NCBI RefSeq assembly: GCF_008728515.1
Contig: NC_044981.1
Coordinates: 6,190,538 to 6,254,537, forward strand
Length of the DNA: 64,000 nucleotides
Source of the DNA: Papio anubis
Taxonomy: Eukaryota; Chordata; Mammalia; Primates; Cercopithecidae
Reading direction: 5' to 3'
Shown here piece after piece: positions 11,313-23,039 of the stretch. Position numbers and translations under genes: made by a program. Positions within the stretch are counted from its first letter, which is position 1; every line of letters starts with the position of its first letter. The notes under the pieces are model-generated. The model did not search any database. It saw nothing but the letters and a program-made list of their open reading frames with translations, and was not told the DNA's origin.

Positions 11313-11495
11313 GACACCATAGCAAATGCTCAGGGTTTTGTGGGAGGACATTGAAGCACATCTGAATTAGACACTAAGACAACCTGCCTCGGTGGACCCC
11401 CTTTGAGTAACACTGCTGAGAGAGACACCATAGCAAATGCTCAGGGTTTTGTGGGAGGACATTGAAGCACATCTGAATTAGACACTAAGACAACC
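11274..11495 (+). repeat. Tandem duplication, 2 x 111 bp
   Basis: Copy 1 is 11274-11384 and copy 2 is 11385-11495, directly abutting. Both begin TGCCTCGGTGGACCCCCTT and end CACTAAGACAACC. I count two differences in 111 positions (TTGGAG/TTTGAG and CTGGGAGAG/CTGAGAGAG). The unit joins the right end of the MER5A-type element to flanking DNA, so it arose after that insertion and is fairly recent. Confidence 0.95.
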
Positions 11496-13229
11496 AGTAA
11501 CACAAATAATTCAATCCCCAAAATGCACTCCAGAGATATAGAATGCCAGTGGCCTTCAGGAGGTGATAGGAATCACCAACCACTGTGGACCAAAAGTGTC
11601 AGATTAGTTGCCACTATCTAGGGTAGGGTTTTGGAGGCAGTGGGGTTTGGAAGAAAGGGTATGATGTGGATAGGTGGGAAAGAGAGAGGAAGGCTTCCTG
11701 GGACAAGAGAATATGGTTACAAATGATGATATGTTTGCACTGAGAGCTGATACATAGTTTCTGCAGAAATAAATGAAGACCAACCAAATGAGAACCAGAA
11801 AACTCTACTTATTCAGAGCTTGCAAGACAGTTAGTCACCATCACTAGCATTTTGGCAGAAATCCAAAGGCAGGCAGAGGAGTGGGAAAGTTTTAGACTGG
11901 CGGAAAGGGAAGGTTCCAGTGTGTGCTGATTGGAGGCTGTTGGCATGAGGAAGCTGGAGGTGGCTCACTAGGAATGGGAATCCCAGTTATTGGTTAGGGG
12001 GTATATTTTGCTTTCTCCAGTTGGTCCTATATTGGAAGGATGGACACAAATTAAGAAAGCTGTAATTTATCGATGGAGTCCTAGCCATTTTTGACAATTG
12101 TTATAGAAGTTATTGCTTGGCTTCCTGAGTTGTTATGAGAGGTAAGAACCTACTTTCTACAAGTCTGACTTATAAGTAGCACGCTGGCTTCCTGGCTGGC
12201 TACGTAGAGGTGACACAGTCTCCAGGGCAGGTTGCTGCTGGCTGTGGGTTGTAGTTCTGTTTGTATATATGGTCTGGCCATTGATGTTTGTACATTCACC
12301 CTCTTGTTTCTGGATTTTTGGGGTTTGTCCTGATGTCATCTATCTTTTCATATTGTTTCCTCTTCGTTTTTTGTTTTTTGAGAATATGGGCTTGTAGCCT
12401 CATTCCACTTCACCGATGGCTTTTGAGAGGTCCCTCCTTATTTTCTGAGCACTCAGGAGCCCTTCTATGTTCTACTTATTCTCTCATCCCTCAGATTGAC
12501 GATGAGGAACTTCTCCTGGAGGAGCAGATATTGGTTCAGTTGCTCCTGAGTGAAGCCCAATCTTCAGGCTCCATCGCTGTTCACAGGGTGACAGCTATCG
12601 CTTGCATGGAGATACCAAAGCTGTGTGGGAGACGTCAAGGACCAGGGCTCACAGTTCTCTCCTTGACCTCATACGGAAGGACAATTGAGTGCTCTCTGCA
12701 GAAGCTTCCAAGTACCAAGGTAGAGGGAGACCTGCAGGATCCCCTTGGATGAAGGCAGATGCAGGCACTGGACCCTTTGCTAGTGTCTAGAAATGGAAAC
12801 TCTGCAGATGGGGTCTATGCTGCCAAAGCTAACATCCTAAAGGCTCGTGGCCCCAAACAGCTGAGTGGGGTCACCGCTTTTTCCAGCAAGCGCTTAAAAA
12901 GGCTCCATAGCAATGCTCCGTAGACACCACATTGAAGCTTTGCAGGACGACTCTCTGTTCTCACCCTCTGTCGGCAGCTGCTTTGGCCACAGTCAACTTC
13001 TATCTTCCATCAGAGATGGCCTTCTTTCAGGCTTCTCGACCAGCTCTTTGATGGCACATAACCTTTTAGCCACCTCCCTAATTCTGCAGGTGGCTCACCA
13101 CTGTTTATTTATCCCATTTCTTTTGCTCTCTGAAACTCCTCTTGGGGTGGCTCCCAGGAGGTCTAGTGAGCCGTAGCACCTACTTAATTCCTCATGAGAA
13201 GTTCACGTGTTGGGCCATCCTTTCTCTTT
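11496..13229. other. Unassigned sequence with spurious open frames
   Basis: No element recognised. A 154-codon plus frame (12288-12752) and an 87-codon plus frame (12913-13176) occur here. Neither shows a domain, signal peptide or family similarity that I can see, no splice context joins them, and the composition is unremarkable. A T19 run lies near 13229-13247. I do not call a gene. Confidence 0.45.
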
Positions 13230-13690
13230 TTTTTTTTTTTTTTTTCAGAATTGCTTATTTGTTGCACTTATAGTCATTTCTCATGGAAAAAATTAAACAT
13301 ATAAATCCGTCATATATCAGATTATTCCAGTATACTAAAATGGTCATAGGCACTCAACGTAAAATATTCTGGCATTTAAAAAATCCATAGCAGAGATTTT
13401 TCATTTACAATAATCATAGATATTATTAAAGTAAATAATACGTCTGGGAGCTAGGGCTTTTTCACCTTTGAATTCAGGCATGTTGGGTGTGTTCGAGCAT
13501 ATGCATTTATTTTTTCTGGGCAGAAAACAAATATCTTTGTGACCGTTGTATAAACAATGAAGAATTAAGTTATTGAAATAATGATTCTGTTTTGTATATT
13601 GAAATTAGAGATTGTTAGCTGCTCCTCGATACTCATTTTCTTCTTCTTCTATAGTATTTGAACCTCCAGTATTTAGCTATGCACTTGGCT
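13229..13690 (-). pseudogene. Possible retrocopied 3' UTR (unidentified parent)
   Basis: Read on the minus strand, the segment ends ATAAGCAATTCTG followed directly by about 19 A (the plus-strand T-run at 13229-13247). A variant polyadenylation signal (AATAAG) therefore sits 10-15 nt before the tail. The upstream part has an acidic frame (EEEENEYRGAANNL then stop) before AT-rich, UTR-like sequence. This is the shape of a processed pseudogene tail. The parent is not recognised and no target duplication was found. It could instead be unrelated AT-rich DNA next to a T-run. Confidence 0.3.
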
Positions 13691-13699
13691 GCAAGAAGA

Positions 13700-14090
13700 A
13701 TCCTACTTTCCAACTTTTCTTATATCTGGTTACAGCCAGATGACTGAACTGTAAACAAGGGATATAAAAGGAGATATGTGCGTGTGAAATTTCTGGCGTG
13801 AGTCCTTAAAAGGTGGAGATGTGCCCTTTCTTGACTTATTTTCCTTTCTGCTAGCTGGAACATGAATGTGATGGCTGGAGCTAAAGCAGCCATGTGCATC
13901 ACACTGGGAAAGCCTTAAGGATGGTGTATGATGCAGCCAATTAGAAGGAGCCTGAGCTCATTCCAGCCCTGGATCACTTCCTCAGTCTCTTAAGTGAGAG
14001 TTAAATAAACACTTGATCAGTTTTTAAGAAGCACTGTTATTCTTGTTTTTTAATCACTTGTAACCAAGCCTGATCACAACTAATAAAACA
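13700..14090 (+). mobile_element. Ancient LTR-like element (MLT1/ERVL type), sense
   Basis: Contains a GAACATGAATGTGATGGCTGG block, GCTAAAGCAGCCATGTGCATC, AGAAGGAGCCTGAGCTCATT, then GTTAAATAAACACTTGATC with a polyadenylation signal and AAGCACTGTTATTCTTG. These words match the order of an ancient mammalian LTR that I know but cannot assign to a subfamily. No internal region is attached. Confidence 0.5.
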
Positions 14091-15899
14091 CCAAAATAAT
14101 CAAGTATCAAGGAATAAATTTTGCACTGTCCTTTAAAAAGATGGAAGGAGCATTCATGCCATATAGGACTGCCTAAATCCACCCAGAAGCGTATTCGCCA
14201 GAGTCTCAAACAGTGGCTCATCATGGTCACAGTCTTCAGTGAGTTAGAGCTGCTCATACACTCAGGATACTGGAAGTAAGGCCTCTGGAAAATCTCAGTT
14301 TAGAAATGATAGAAGGATGCATTTTCTTAAAAAAAATAAAATCAGAATGAGGTGACCTAAAATAATTGGATGGTCAAAGCCAGTCTTCACTGTCACAATG
14401 TCAAATACGTTTAGGGACAAACAGGTAATGTTAATGTAGTTTGATTTAGGACACCTGAGTGTCAGGAACACGTACGCAAACCCAAGAGTCCTTGTTCTGT
14501 CTGAACACACTCAGATTTTTCTAAAATACATGTCTGGCTAAATAAAACTTGTCTGTGAGCTGGTCCTATTCTCAGGCCACCAGTTCATGCTCCCAGTAAG
14601 TTTTTATCAACATTTTCATTGGATTAGAGTAGACTTCGTTGTTGGGGCAAGACATGATCTCAGGCTTCCATTATAATTAAGGGGAAGACAAAACGGATCA
14701 GTACAGGTGACTTTTAGAACCTGAAATGCCTCACTGGGCTCAAGGGTTAAAATCTGGGATGGTTATCTTTGAGCTTGGCGGGAAGTGTGGTGGCCAAGAG
14801 AATGATCCATATTAGAAACCTAAATACCAGACAGACAAAGACAGGAAGTGCACATTCAGGGTTGAGACCAAGAGAACTAGAGGTTCAGATTCAGAGAGTA
14901 AACCATCAGTCTCTGAGCAAGAGAGAAGAAATAACCTGAATGGAAAGTAAAAATTTTAAAAAATTTTTAAATTAAAATAAAATTGATGTCTTGTATGTTG
15001 TATATAAATATTAGATTTAAGTTAAGAAAGGATAAAATGCAGAAAGCACAGACCATATGCAGATAGGCTAATAGCCATTCTTCCCATCGACCCACACAAA
15101 AATAAAAGGCTTGAAAATCATTACATAAAATCAGGATTTATAACAATACCAAGAGTTAACAACCCACCTACTTGGTTAAAGTTCCCTTTAATTTAAACAG
15201 GTGACATGATTCTGAAAGTTATTAAGACTACATCTGTCCCTTTCAAGCTCTAATTTGATTATTGACAAGTATAAAAGATTATTTCACAGATTGTTCTTAA
15301 TATAGGCTATACTGGTCCAACTCCCCTTATGACAAAGCTGACAAAATTTGAGAAAATGAAACACATTTTCCTATAACATTACTCTTTTTCCAGTGTGTAG
15401 CATTGTAACTGAATTAACGTTACTTAGCTAGGAAAACATAGTTAATTTTATTTGGGTTGGGAAAAGAACTGGAATATTAGAAGAAACTATATACTAAAAA
15501 AGGGGGCAGGAAACGAGCCACAAATCTTAAGGTTTATTAATGCATCCTTCACTTGTGAGCTATCTTCACTCTAGTGAAGAGAGATAGCATACAAAAAAAT
15601 TTGCCAAAGCAGCGCAGTACATGGGAATCAGCATGTCGACACCTAAAAGGAGGTAAAACACAGCTCAATAGTATCAGCCCAATTTCTCACATCTTTACTG
15701 TGGGACAGATGGAGAAACAAATTGACATCCAAAAGGTCACTGATTTTGATATTCCTGGGACAGAAATGCTCCCAACTGGCAGTAAATCCACAAGTCACTG
15801 AAGTGTGGAGGACTAATCCACTTTATCGCCTTCATCAAATATTTAGAAATGGTAACATTACTCATTGGAAAACCACTAAGGGGATAAAAAAGAAACTTT
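14091..15899. other. Unassigned AT-rich sequence
   Basis: About 1.8 kb with no recognised element or gene. Near 14950-14985 there is an AT-only stretch with short self-complementary words. Open frames are short. Confidence 0.5.
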
Positions 15900-16197
15900 G
15901 GCAGGCACAGTGCCTTACACCTGTAATCCCAGCACTTTGGAAGGCCGAGGTGGGCAGATCACCTGAGATCAGGAGTTCGAGACCAGCCTGGGCAACATGG
16001 AAAAACCCTGTCTCTACTAAAAGTACAAAAATTAGCCAGGCATGGTGGCACATGCCTGTAATCCCAGTGACTCAGGAGGCTGAGGTAGGAGAATCGCTTG
16101 AACCCGAGAGGCAGAGGTTGCAGTGAGCGGAGATTAAGCCAGTGCACTCCAGCCTGGGGGACAGAGGGAGACCCAGTCTCAGAAAAAAAAAAAAAAA
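15900..16197 (+). mobile_element. AluS, full length
   Basis: Sense Alu with a decayed head (GGCAGGCACAGTGCCTTAC) and complete body to an A-tail. Unusual private changes include ATGGAAAAACCCTG (consensus ATGGTGAAACCCCG) and CTAAAAGTAC (consensus CTAAAAATAC). The same changes reappear in the 77-bp patch at 16381-16457. Confidence 0.9.
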
Positions 16198-16380
16198 GGA
16201 ATGTTTAGGTTCTATGGTTTAATATATGTACAAACTGAACACTTTATTAAAACATTAGAATTGTTTTCTCACGAAAACAAAAACCTCTTTGTGGGAATTT
16301 GAGAAAGAGAGTTGATGGGACTATGTCTCCAAAAGATTTACATGTCACTTTGTGTGGAAACACTAAAATCTCACACACAT

Positions 16381-16457
16381 AGATCACCTGAGGTCAGGAG
16401 TTCGAGACCAGCCTGGGCAACATGGAAAAACCCTGTCTCTACTAAAAGTACAAAAAT
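16381..16457 (+). repeat. 77-bp Alu-derived patch, copied from the Alu at 15900
   Basis: Matches 15956-16032 at 76 of 77 positions and shares that Alu's private changes (ATGGAAAAACCCTG, AAAAGTAC). It has no Alu head, right monomer, A-tail or target duplication, so it is not a retrotransposition product. AGATCAC opens the patch (16381-16387) and recurs just beyond its other end (16461-16467), so microhomology is present at the target. A templated insertion by polymerase template switching is the best reading. Confidence 0.85.
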
Positions 16458-16467
16458 CACAGATCAC

Positions 16468-17366
16468 AATGGAAGAGACCTGCAGTCACAGACCAGATGA
16501 AAATGCTCGGTCTGCCAGCAACAGATTTTTACAGTAAGGATTGGACTTTGAAGATTTACCTTAAAGATTGAGTTACTGGCCTGAAGCAGAACACCAGTGA
16601 GGCTTCCCACTGGAATCTCTTCATCCCAGAAAACTGTTTCAGGGACATGGACCCAAAAAAGTCCCTAAACTGTATGCAGCTGTTTTTGGAATAATGAAGT
16701 ATAAGCCCTTCTAAACGTAGAGTTGGTCACTAAAATAAATGTTATCCTGGGATTCACTGCAAATATTGTGCAATTAAATAACCCATTAAGCACAAGCTTC
16801 AAAACAGAAACTTCTTCCTAATAACTGTAAAGTTTTGCACAACCAAACAATGAAAGCCAAATAATCCACTCACAATAAAACCCGGTTCGATAACATACAG
16901 AAGGTTATGCTATGAAACAACAGCCATCACAAATTAATACAGTTTTGTTCCCCAAGTACTATAGTTCTTTTTCGGAACATTGGTTGCCCTTTTAAAATTT
17001 TATTGATAAGGAACAAAACAACTACACAAGACCAAGATGTTGAAAGGTAATCTATATCCTCAAGATAAAGTAAAGGGTATTGTAAACAAGTTCTATCACA
17101 TAAACTGCATTTACCATTCCCCTCTACAAGTTATGGTACCCACCAGCTGCTGGAATCCCAAAGCAATGAAAAAACAATTAGAATTATATGCCTTGGTTTT
17201 GTTTTTATTAGTCAGAATGAAAAAAATAATAGCCTGGTGTTGAAGGCACAATGGATTTGAAATAACACCTAAGTCAGAGTCATAGCTGTGCCACCTTCGA
17301 ATGTGCAACTTGGGAAACTCAATTTATTTTTTGTCTTGAGTTCCTTTTCTATAAATTGAGTAATTG
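16468..17366. other. Unassigned sequence
   Basis: AT-rich DNA with no element recognised and no credible coding frame. Confidence 0.5.
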
Positions 17367-17377
17367 GAATAGATTAT

Positions 17378-17702
17378 CTCTCTCTCTCTCTCTCTTTTTT
17401 TTTTTGGATGGAGTTTTGCTCTTGTTGTGCAGGCTGGACTGCAATGGGGCAATCTCAACTCAGTGCAACCTTTGCCTCCCAGGTTCAAGCGATTTCCCCT
17501 GTCTCAGCATCGCTCGTAGCTAGGATTACAGGTGCCCGCCACCATGCCCAGCTTTTTTTTTTTTTTTTTTTTTTGTATTTTTAGTAGAGACGGGGTATCA
17601 CTATGTTGGCCAGGCTGGTCTCAAACTCCTGACTCAGGCTATCCACCAGCCTCAACCTCCCCAAGTGCTGGGATTACAGGCATGAGCCACCACGCCCGGC
17701 TA
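17378..17702 (-). mobile_element. AluS, antisense
   Basis: A complete antisense Alu, from a (TC)n/T tail at 17378-17405 to CACGCCCGGCT. The middle A-tract is expanded to about 22 T near 17553-17574. It is flanked by GAATAGATTAT (17367-17377 and 17703-17713). Part of the tail has become a (TC)n microsatellite. Confidence 0.92.
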
Positions 17703-17879
17703 GAATAGATTATTTCTGAAAACTTTTCAATATCTGACATTAGTATAATGACGAGCAGCTATTCTTTCCTTTAGGAATTCCTGGAGGGCTTTGCTGTCAT
17801 TTCTTCATAACGCCTACTGGGGACACTATTGCTTTCTCCCTTAGTATCTTTCTTATGAGAACCACATGCCTGGAGGTAA

Positions 17880-18245
17880 TCAATTTCCTTTGGCGATTGG
17901 TGGCTCATAAATAGGCATGGGACTTAAGTTAGGCAATCTAAGATCAGGGATTCTGGGAAAGTTCATTATTAATTTTCTGCAAAAACTTCTGAAAATAACT
18001 CTGCTTTCTTTCTTTGAACTCGGCTGGGTGCAAAATGCAAAATCTGAAGTGTTAGTACTATCTCTCTACCACCCTAGAGGTGAAGCTAATGTGTGGAGAA
18101 AAGCTGAGTCCAAGGACTGTCAGGAAAAACACATCCCAAACCACAGGATTAAGTCAGCAAGGAAGCCAACCCTACTCTGAACTTTGAGTTGTGTGAGCCA
18201 ACACATTTTCTATTGCTCCAGCCACTTGGAGTTGATCTTTTATAT
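17880..18245 (+). mobile_element. Possible ancient LTR-like repeat
   Basis: GGTGGCTCATAAATAGGCATG, GGGACTTAAGTTAGGCAATC, AGAGGTGAAGCTAATGTGTGG and TGTGTGAGCCAACACATTTTC recall an ancient mammalian repeat with an LTR-like 3' end. The match is by word order only and the family is not assigned. Confidence 0.35.
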
Positions 18246-18303
18246 AATCAAATAGAAATCTGACATTTCTATTTCATTGTACTTGAACTATCCATTTCTG
18301 CTT

Positions 18304-18607
18304 TTTTTTTTTTTCTTTTTTGTAGAGACGGAGTCTTGCTCTGTCGCCCAGGCTGCAGTGCAGTGGCACAATCTTGGCTCACTGCAACTTCTGCCTCCTG
18401 GGTTCAAGCGATTCTCCTGCCTCAGCCTCCCAAGTAGCTGGGACTACAGGCACATGCCATCACGCCTGGCTAATTTCTTTTATATTTTAGTAGAGACAGG
18501 GTTTCACCGTGTTGCCCAGATGGGTCTTGAACTCCTGGGCTCAAGCAGTCCACCAACCTCAGACTCCCAAAGTGACAGGATCACAGGCATAAGCCACCGC
18601 GTCAGAC
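18304..18607 (-). mobile_element. AluS, antisense
   Basis: Complete antisense Alu, from a T-rich tail to the decayed head CACCGCGTCAGA. It is flanked by the 12-bp duplication CCATTTCTGCTT (18292-18303 and 18608-18619). A 140-codon open frame across it is the familiar translated-Alu artefact. Confidence 0.93.
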
Positions 18608-18619
18608 CCATTTCTGCTT

Positions 18620-19569
18620 ATGTTTCTTTTGCACCCACTCTGCATGCCATGGTAGAAATCCTAAGAGTGATTCACCTGCAATGTGTCCACTTGATCTAGA
18701 ATCTCAGAGGGCTTATTTTATGTGTGTCCAGTAAAGGAAAGTGACAGATTTGAAATTCACCTGGAAATGGCTAAATAAATGAAGAGAACATATAACTTAA
18801 AACCAAATAAAATTGAGGGAGATAATAAATGTCAATTTGGAATTTAGCTCTTTCTGTCATGACATAATTTGAGTTCTGCCAGATATTTGATTTTTTTTTT
18901 TTTTTTTGTCCCACAAACTGAAAGATGTCTCTTTTAATTTCTCAGTAATGGTGGCAACAATGTCACATGTCTATTCTTAGCCTTCAATCTTTATTTTGCT
19001 TCTACCTTGGAAACTAGATCATTTATAAAAAATAATAAGACAGACCCTCATCTGTACTTTGCAAACAAGTAAGAAAATCAGCTTGTTCTCCGTTCAACTG
19101 TACTTTTTAAGAGAGAAGGAAGACAGTGGAGAACAAATCTTAATTGAATTAAAAACCACATTATTTTTATCGATGTGAGTTTAGTCATTTCATTTAAGAA
19201 TTTTTAATGTTCATTTGGAAAGTCTTACATCTTAAATAGATTTTTGTAAGTAAGTACATTGGGTTAAATGTTAATTGACTTATACATGAAGCGCCAAATA
19301 GTTCAAACCATCTGCCATAAGTCTTAGATACCAAGAACTTTACTAGGTTACCCAGAATGTCTTCCAGTGGTCACCTCTGACATTTTCTGACATGCTTCCC
19401 AGAACTTGGGGACAAGGGAACATCTGGCACCACACATAAAATTTGTCATTACATAAACCAAAGATGCTGAGGGCACCCTCTCGAAAGCAGTATACTGCAA
19501 AGAAATTGAGTTTCAGCGGTGATTGATCACAACTTGATTTGTGCTGTTAACTCTTCCGAGAAATTTCAT
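18620..19569. other. Unassigned AT-rich sequence
   Basis: No element or gene recognised. A run of about 17 T lies near 18891-18907. Confidence 0.5.
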
Positions 19570-19790
19570 AAACAAATAAGACAAAATCACATTTATATAA
19601 CACTTGATCATGTTTGGATCCCTTTTACATTCATGGTTTCATCTGTCTTCTATAAGAATTCTGTGAGAGAGATAACCAGACCCATATTTTTTTTTAGATA
19701 AAAAACACTAGGCTTAGAAAGATGAAGGGCTCTGACTAGGTCACACTGCTAGTAAGGGTAACACTAGTGGTTCTCGGGTGCTTTTTTCAC
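19570..19790 (-). mobile_element. MIR SINE, antisense
   Basis: Antisense MIR: TTTATATAACACTTGATCATG, TTCATGGTTTCATCTGTCTTC, AAAACACTAGGCTTAGAAAG, then AGGTCACACTGCTAGTAAGG. The order is the complement of the MIR 3' half and core. Confidence 0.7.
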
Positions 19791-20394
19791 CTACCTGATG
19801 TAACTCCCACTTTAGGCCTCCTGTTACCCTCACAACCTCCTTTTCAGATAATTAAGGGAGACATTGTGATGGGTATTATAATTAGGTTAATATTGTAATT
19901 AGGATGGAGCTTCAGGTTGGATTGAATGGCTTCTTCAGGGATCTACTTCCGGGTTACAAAGAAAAAGAAGTGGTACCTGATTTGAGTTCTCTGGGAACAG
20001 TATGTTCATAGACCCCAGGAACTAAGAAATGAAGGCAACTTTAATGGCTGGGGAATGTGGAGAGGAAGAGTGCTGAATGACAGGGTCAAGACCAGGTGAA
20101 GGTAGAGCTATCCCCAGAGAAACATACGGCCTTTGTTAAATCACTAGGGACAGGCACTAACTTTGAGGACATTTAGGGCAAAATTCTGTACGAGGTGCCC
20201 AAATTCCTCATATAATTTTCTTAAAAACTTGTTTCCCAAGCATGGAAAGATTCACTAACTTTCCCAGATCTACACAAATGGGAAGGAGAATTGGCATGTT
20301 TGGTTCTCAAGCCCTCCCTGGCCTCAGTGTCCTCACTGACTTTGTTGATTTCTAACAGTCTCTTCCATCTCTCAAATTGTGAGTTGACTTTAGT
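19791..20394. other. Unassigned sequence
   Basis: About 600 bp with nothing recognised. Confidence 0.5.
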
Positions 20395-20399
20395 ACTAC

Positions 20400-20761
20400 T
20401 GATATGGTTTGGCTGTGTCCCCACCCAAATCTCATCTTAAATTGTAATCCCCATAATCCCCACGTGTCGTGGGAGGGACCTGGTGGGAGGTAATTGAATC
20501 ATGGGTGCAGTTCCCCCATGCTGTTCTTGTGATCGTGAGTGAGATCTCAGATGTCTGATGGTTTTATAAGTGTCTAGCATTTCCCCTGCTGTCTCTCATT
20601 CTCTCTCTTGTCATCCCATGAAGAGGTGTCTTCCGCCATGATTTTAAGTTTCCTGAGCCCTCGCTAACCATGCAGAACTGTGAGTCAATTAAACCTCTTT
20701 TCTTTATAAATTACCTAGTCTTGGGTATTTCTTCACAGCAGCATGAGAACAGCCGAATACA
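20400..20761 (+). mobile_element. THE1 solo LTR (ERVL-MaLR)
   Basis: A complete 362-bp LTR, beginning TGATATGGTTTGGCTGTGTC and ending GAACAGCCGAATACA. Internal cues are CATAATCCCCACGTGTCGTG, GGGAGGTAATTGAATCATGG, TTCCGCCATGATTTTAAG and CAATTAAACCTCTTTTCTTTA with its polyadenylation signal. It is flanked by the perfect 5-bp duplication ACTAC (20395-20399 and 20762-20766), so it is a solo LTR left by recombination between the two LTRs of a provirus. No viral genes remain. Confidence 0.95.
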
Positions 20762-20766
20762 ACTAC

Positions 20767-21149
20767 AGTTCACTAACAAATCAAACTCTCCCAGTTGACT
20801 TCATTCCCCTGTAATGTGGTTCTTTGATAATCTGAAATTTAAACTAGTAAATTGTGAAGTATCTTACAGATCATTATGGCTCAATAGTATTAGTTTCCTG
20901 TTATTGTTGACATTATAAAGGCTTTGGTTTCATTCGCTTTCTTTTTGGCTTTAGGTTTTTCTAATTGCTTCCTAATATCTGATTTATATATTCTTTATTT
21001 CACCAAATCATGCATTTTGAAAGACTACTCATATTTTGCCTCTTGCTTTGCGATTCAAATAACATACCATCAGGCAATCAGAATAACATCCCTTCTTTTT
21101 ATAAAGACTGGCCAGTTTTTAGTTATCTTAGAAAGCACCTGAATATGGT
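20767..21149. other. Unassigned AT-rich sequence
   Basis: Nothing recognised; T-rich with short frames only. Confidence 0.5.
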
Positions 21150-21880
21150 CTCCAGTATGAAACATAAACACTTTTTGTTTTGTGCCAAACTTGGAAAATT
21201 TGTAGCCTCTAGTTCTTCAAATATTTTTTCTGCCCCATTCTCTCTTTCCTTTCATGTTGGGATCTTAATTAAATATATGTTATGACTGTGGATATTGTTC
21301 CACTAAAGCCTGTTCTTGTTTCCCCCAATCTTTTTGCATCTGTTCTTCAGACTGAATAATTTCTATTAATCTGTTTCTGATTATCTTTTTCTTACGTTAC
21401 CTCTAATCTGCTGTTAAGCCCACCAGTGCATTTATTATTTGAAATTTTATTTATTTTTGCCCTAGAATTTCCATTAATTTCTTTTTGATCCTTTATTTTC
21501 CCTATTAAGATTTTCTCTATGTTCCTATATGAGATTTCCTATGTATTCCTTCATTATGACTAAAACAGTCTTTATCTTATTGAGTATGGTTATAGTAACT
21601 GCTTTAAAATGCATCTGTAGTAACTTTAATATCCAAGTCATCACTGAGTTGGTCAACATTAATTTCTTTTCTCTAGAGCATGGGTCATGTTTGACTGTTT
21701 CTTTGTATGTATGGTAATCCTGCATTGCATCCTGGACATCATGAATGATATTTTGTAGACACCATGAATTTTGTTATGTTCCCCCAAATAGTGTTGATTT
21801 GCATGTTTTCTTATTTTAGCAGTTAGTTCACTTAACTAAGCTTATTCCCATTACAAGAAGTGAAATTCCTAAACCGTTCA
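21150..21880 (-). mobile_element. Ancient LINE relic (L1M or HAL1 type), antisense
   Basis: T-rich strand with TTTTTCTGCCCCATTCTCTC, AATCTGCTGTTAAGCCCACC, GAATTTCCATTAATTTCTTTTTG, ACTGCTTTAAAATGCATCTG, TGGACATCATGAATGATA and ATAGTGTTGATTTGCATG in order. This is the complement of an old L1-related ORF region. It is much decayed, with no coding capacity. Confidence 0.6.
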
Positions 21881-23039
21881 TTTTAAATGGCTTCTTCGAA
21901 GCACGTGAAAAATCTGATATTAATCAGCCACTTCTTCTGAACTTATTACCTGAAAAAATATCATTCCCCCATAAAGCAAATCAAATAGAGAGACTTGAGT
22001 AGATGTTTACAGAGATCTTTAGTTTATATAGACTTCTCCTTCAAATAATAAAAATAATAACAATACAATTCTCTCATAGCTCTTCTGCTTTCCAAAAATA
22101 AGGGAGTTAATCAATTTGTTAGATTATGAAAGCATATGCGTCTACAATTTTATCAGTAGATATTTAAACTCTATAAACCAGATCATCATTTAGGAGATTT
22201 CATATGACACTGTACTTAAATGACTTATACTTCTTGGCTGAACCAAATTTGATCTCCAAGAAAAGTCTTTGATTAATGAAACTATATTATTTATTATTAC
22301 AGAAATCATAGAAAACAAACGAGTAGCTTTTAACAAAATTGGTCTATGTAACACAGGGTGAAGGACTATAGGGAGTAGATCCAGCCGACAAAAAAAGAAA
22401 TCTACATTCTGGTTTGGCTGCAGAACAACTCAGACATGGCTAACTCCAGCTTGAGTTCCAGACAGTTCCACTGGTGCTCTGCTGGGAGATTTCAGGACAA
22501 AGTTATTTTGCAAGCGAGGGATCATCTTGAGATAGGACTCTGAAGTTTTTATTATTCATAGTACTTAAAGGTCTGGGATAACATATTTTAAGAACCCAAA
22601 GCAAGATGCTCAAGATAAATCAATTCTTATGGTTGGTCTCAAAAATAGATACACATAACTAGATGTTAGGACCCCGTTTTCTCCTGTTGCAGGGTTTCAA
22701 TAAGCAATAATATCCCACTGGACAACAGCTGCTCACAAGTCAGTTTATAAGCGCTTTTTTGGTTAGTAAATAGTCTTCAATAATTGTGATTGACCAATAC
22801 TTAATTTTGCTGGAAATTGTTTTGCTTCTTTCTAGAGAAGTTTCTATTCATCAATGCAAGGAAGAATGCAGAATCTCCACAGAAAGGAATTTAACCTCTA
22901 GGAATCACTACTCTAGAAAATGATAAAAATAAAACCACTGAATTTGTCAATAGTCAAAGATTACTTAAAATGTTTTCATCCACTTATTACTGAAGTTTAT
23001 GTAAAAGATGCACAATATTCAGGACTAAAGAAAACTTTA
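21881..23039. other. Unassigned AT-rich sequence
   Basis: No element or gene recognised in about 1.1 kb. Confidence 0.5.

Noticed and set aside
12288..12752. 154-codon plus-strand open frame, the longest in the window
   Set aside because: No domain, signal or family similarity, no splice or promoter context, and it begins in low-complexity, T-rich sequence. A frame of this length is expected by chance in 64 kb.
18277..18699. 140-codon plus-strand open frame
   Set aside because: It is the translated antisense Alu at 18304-18607.
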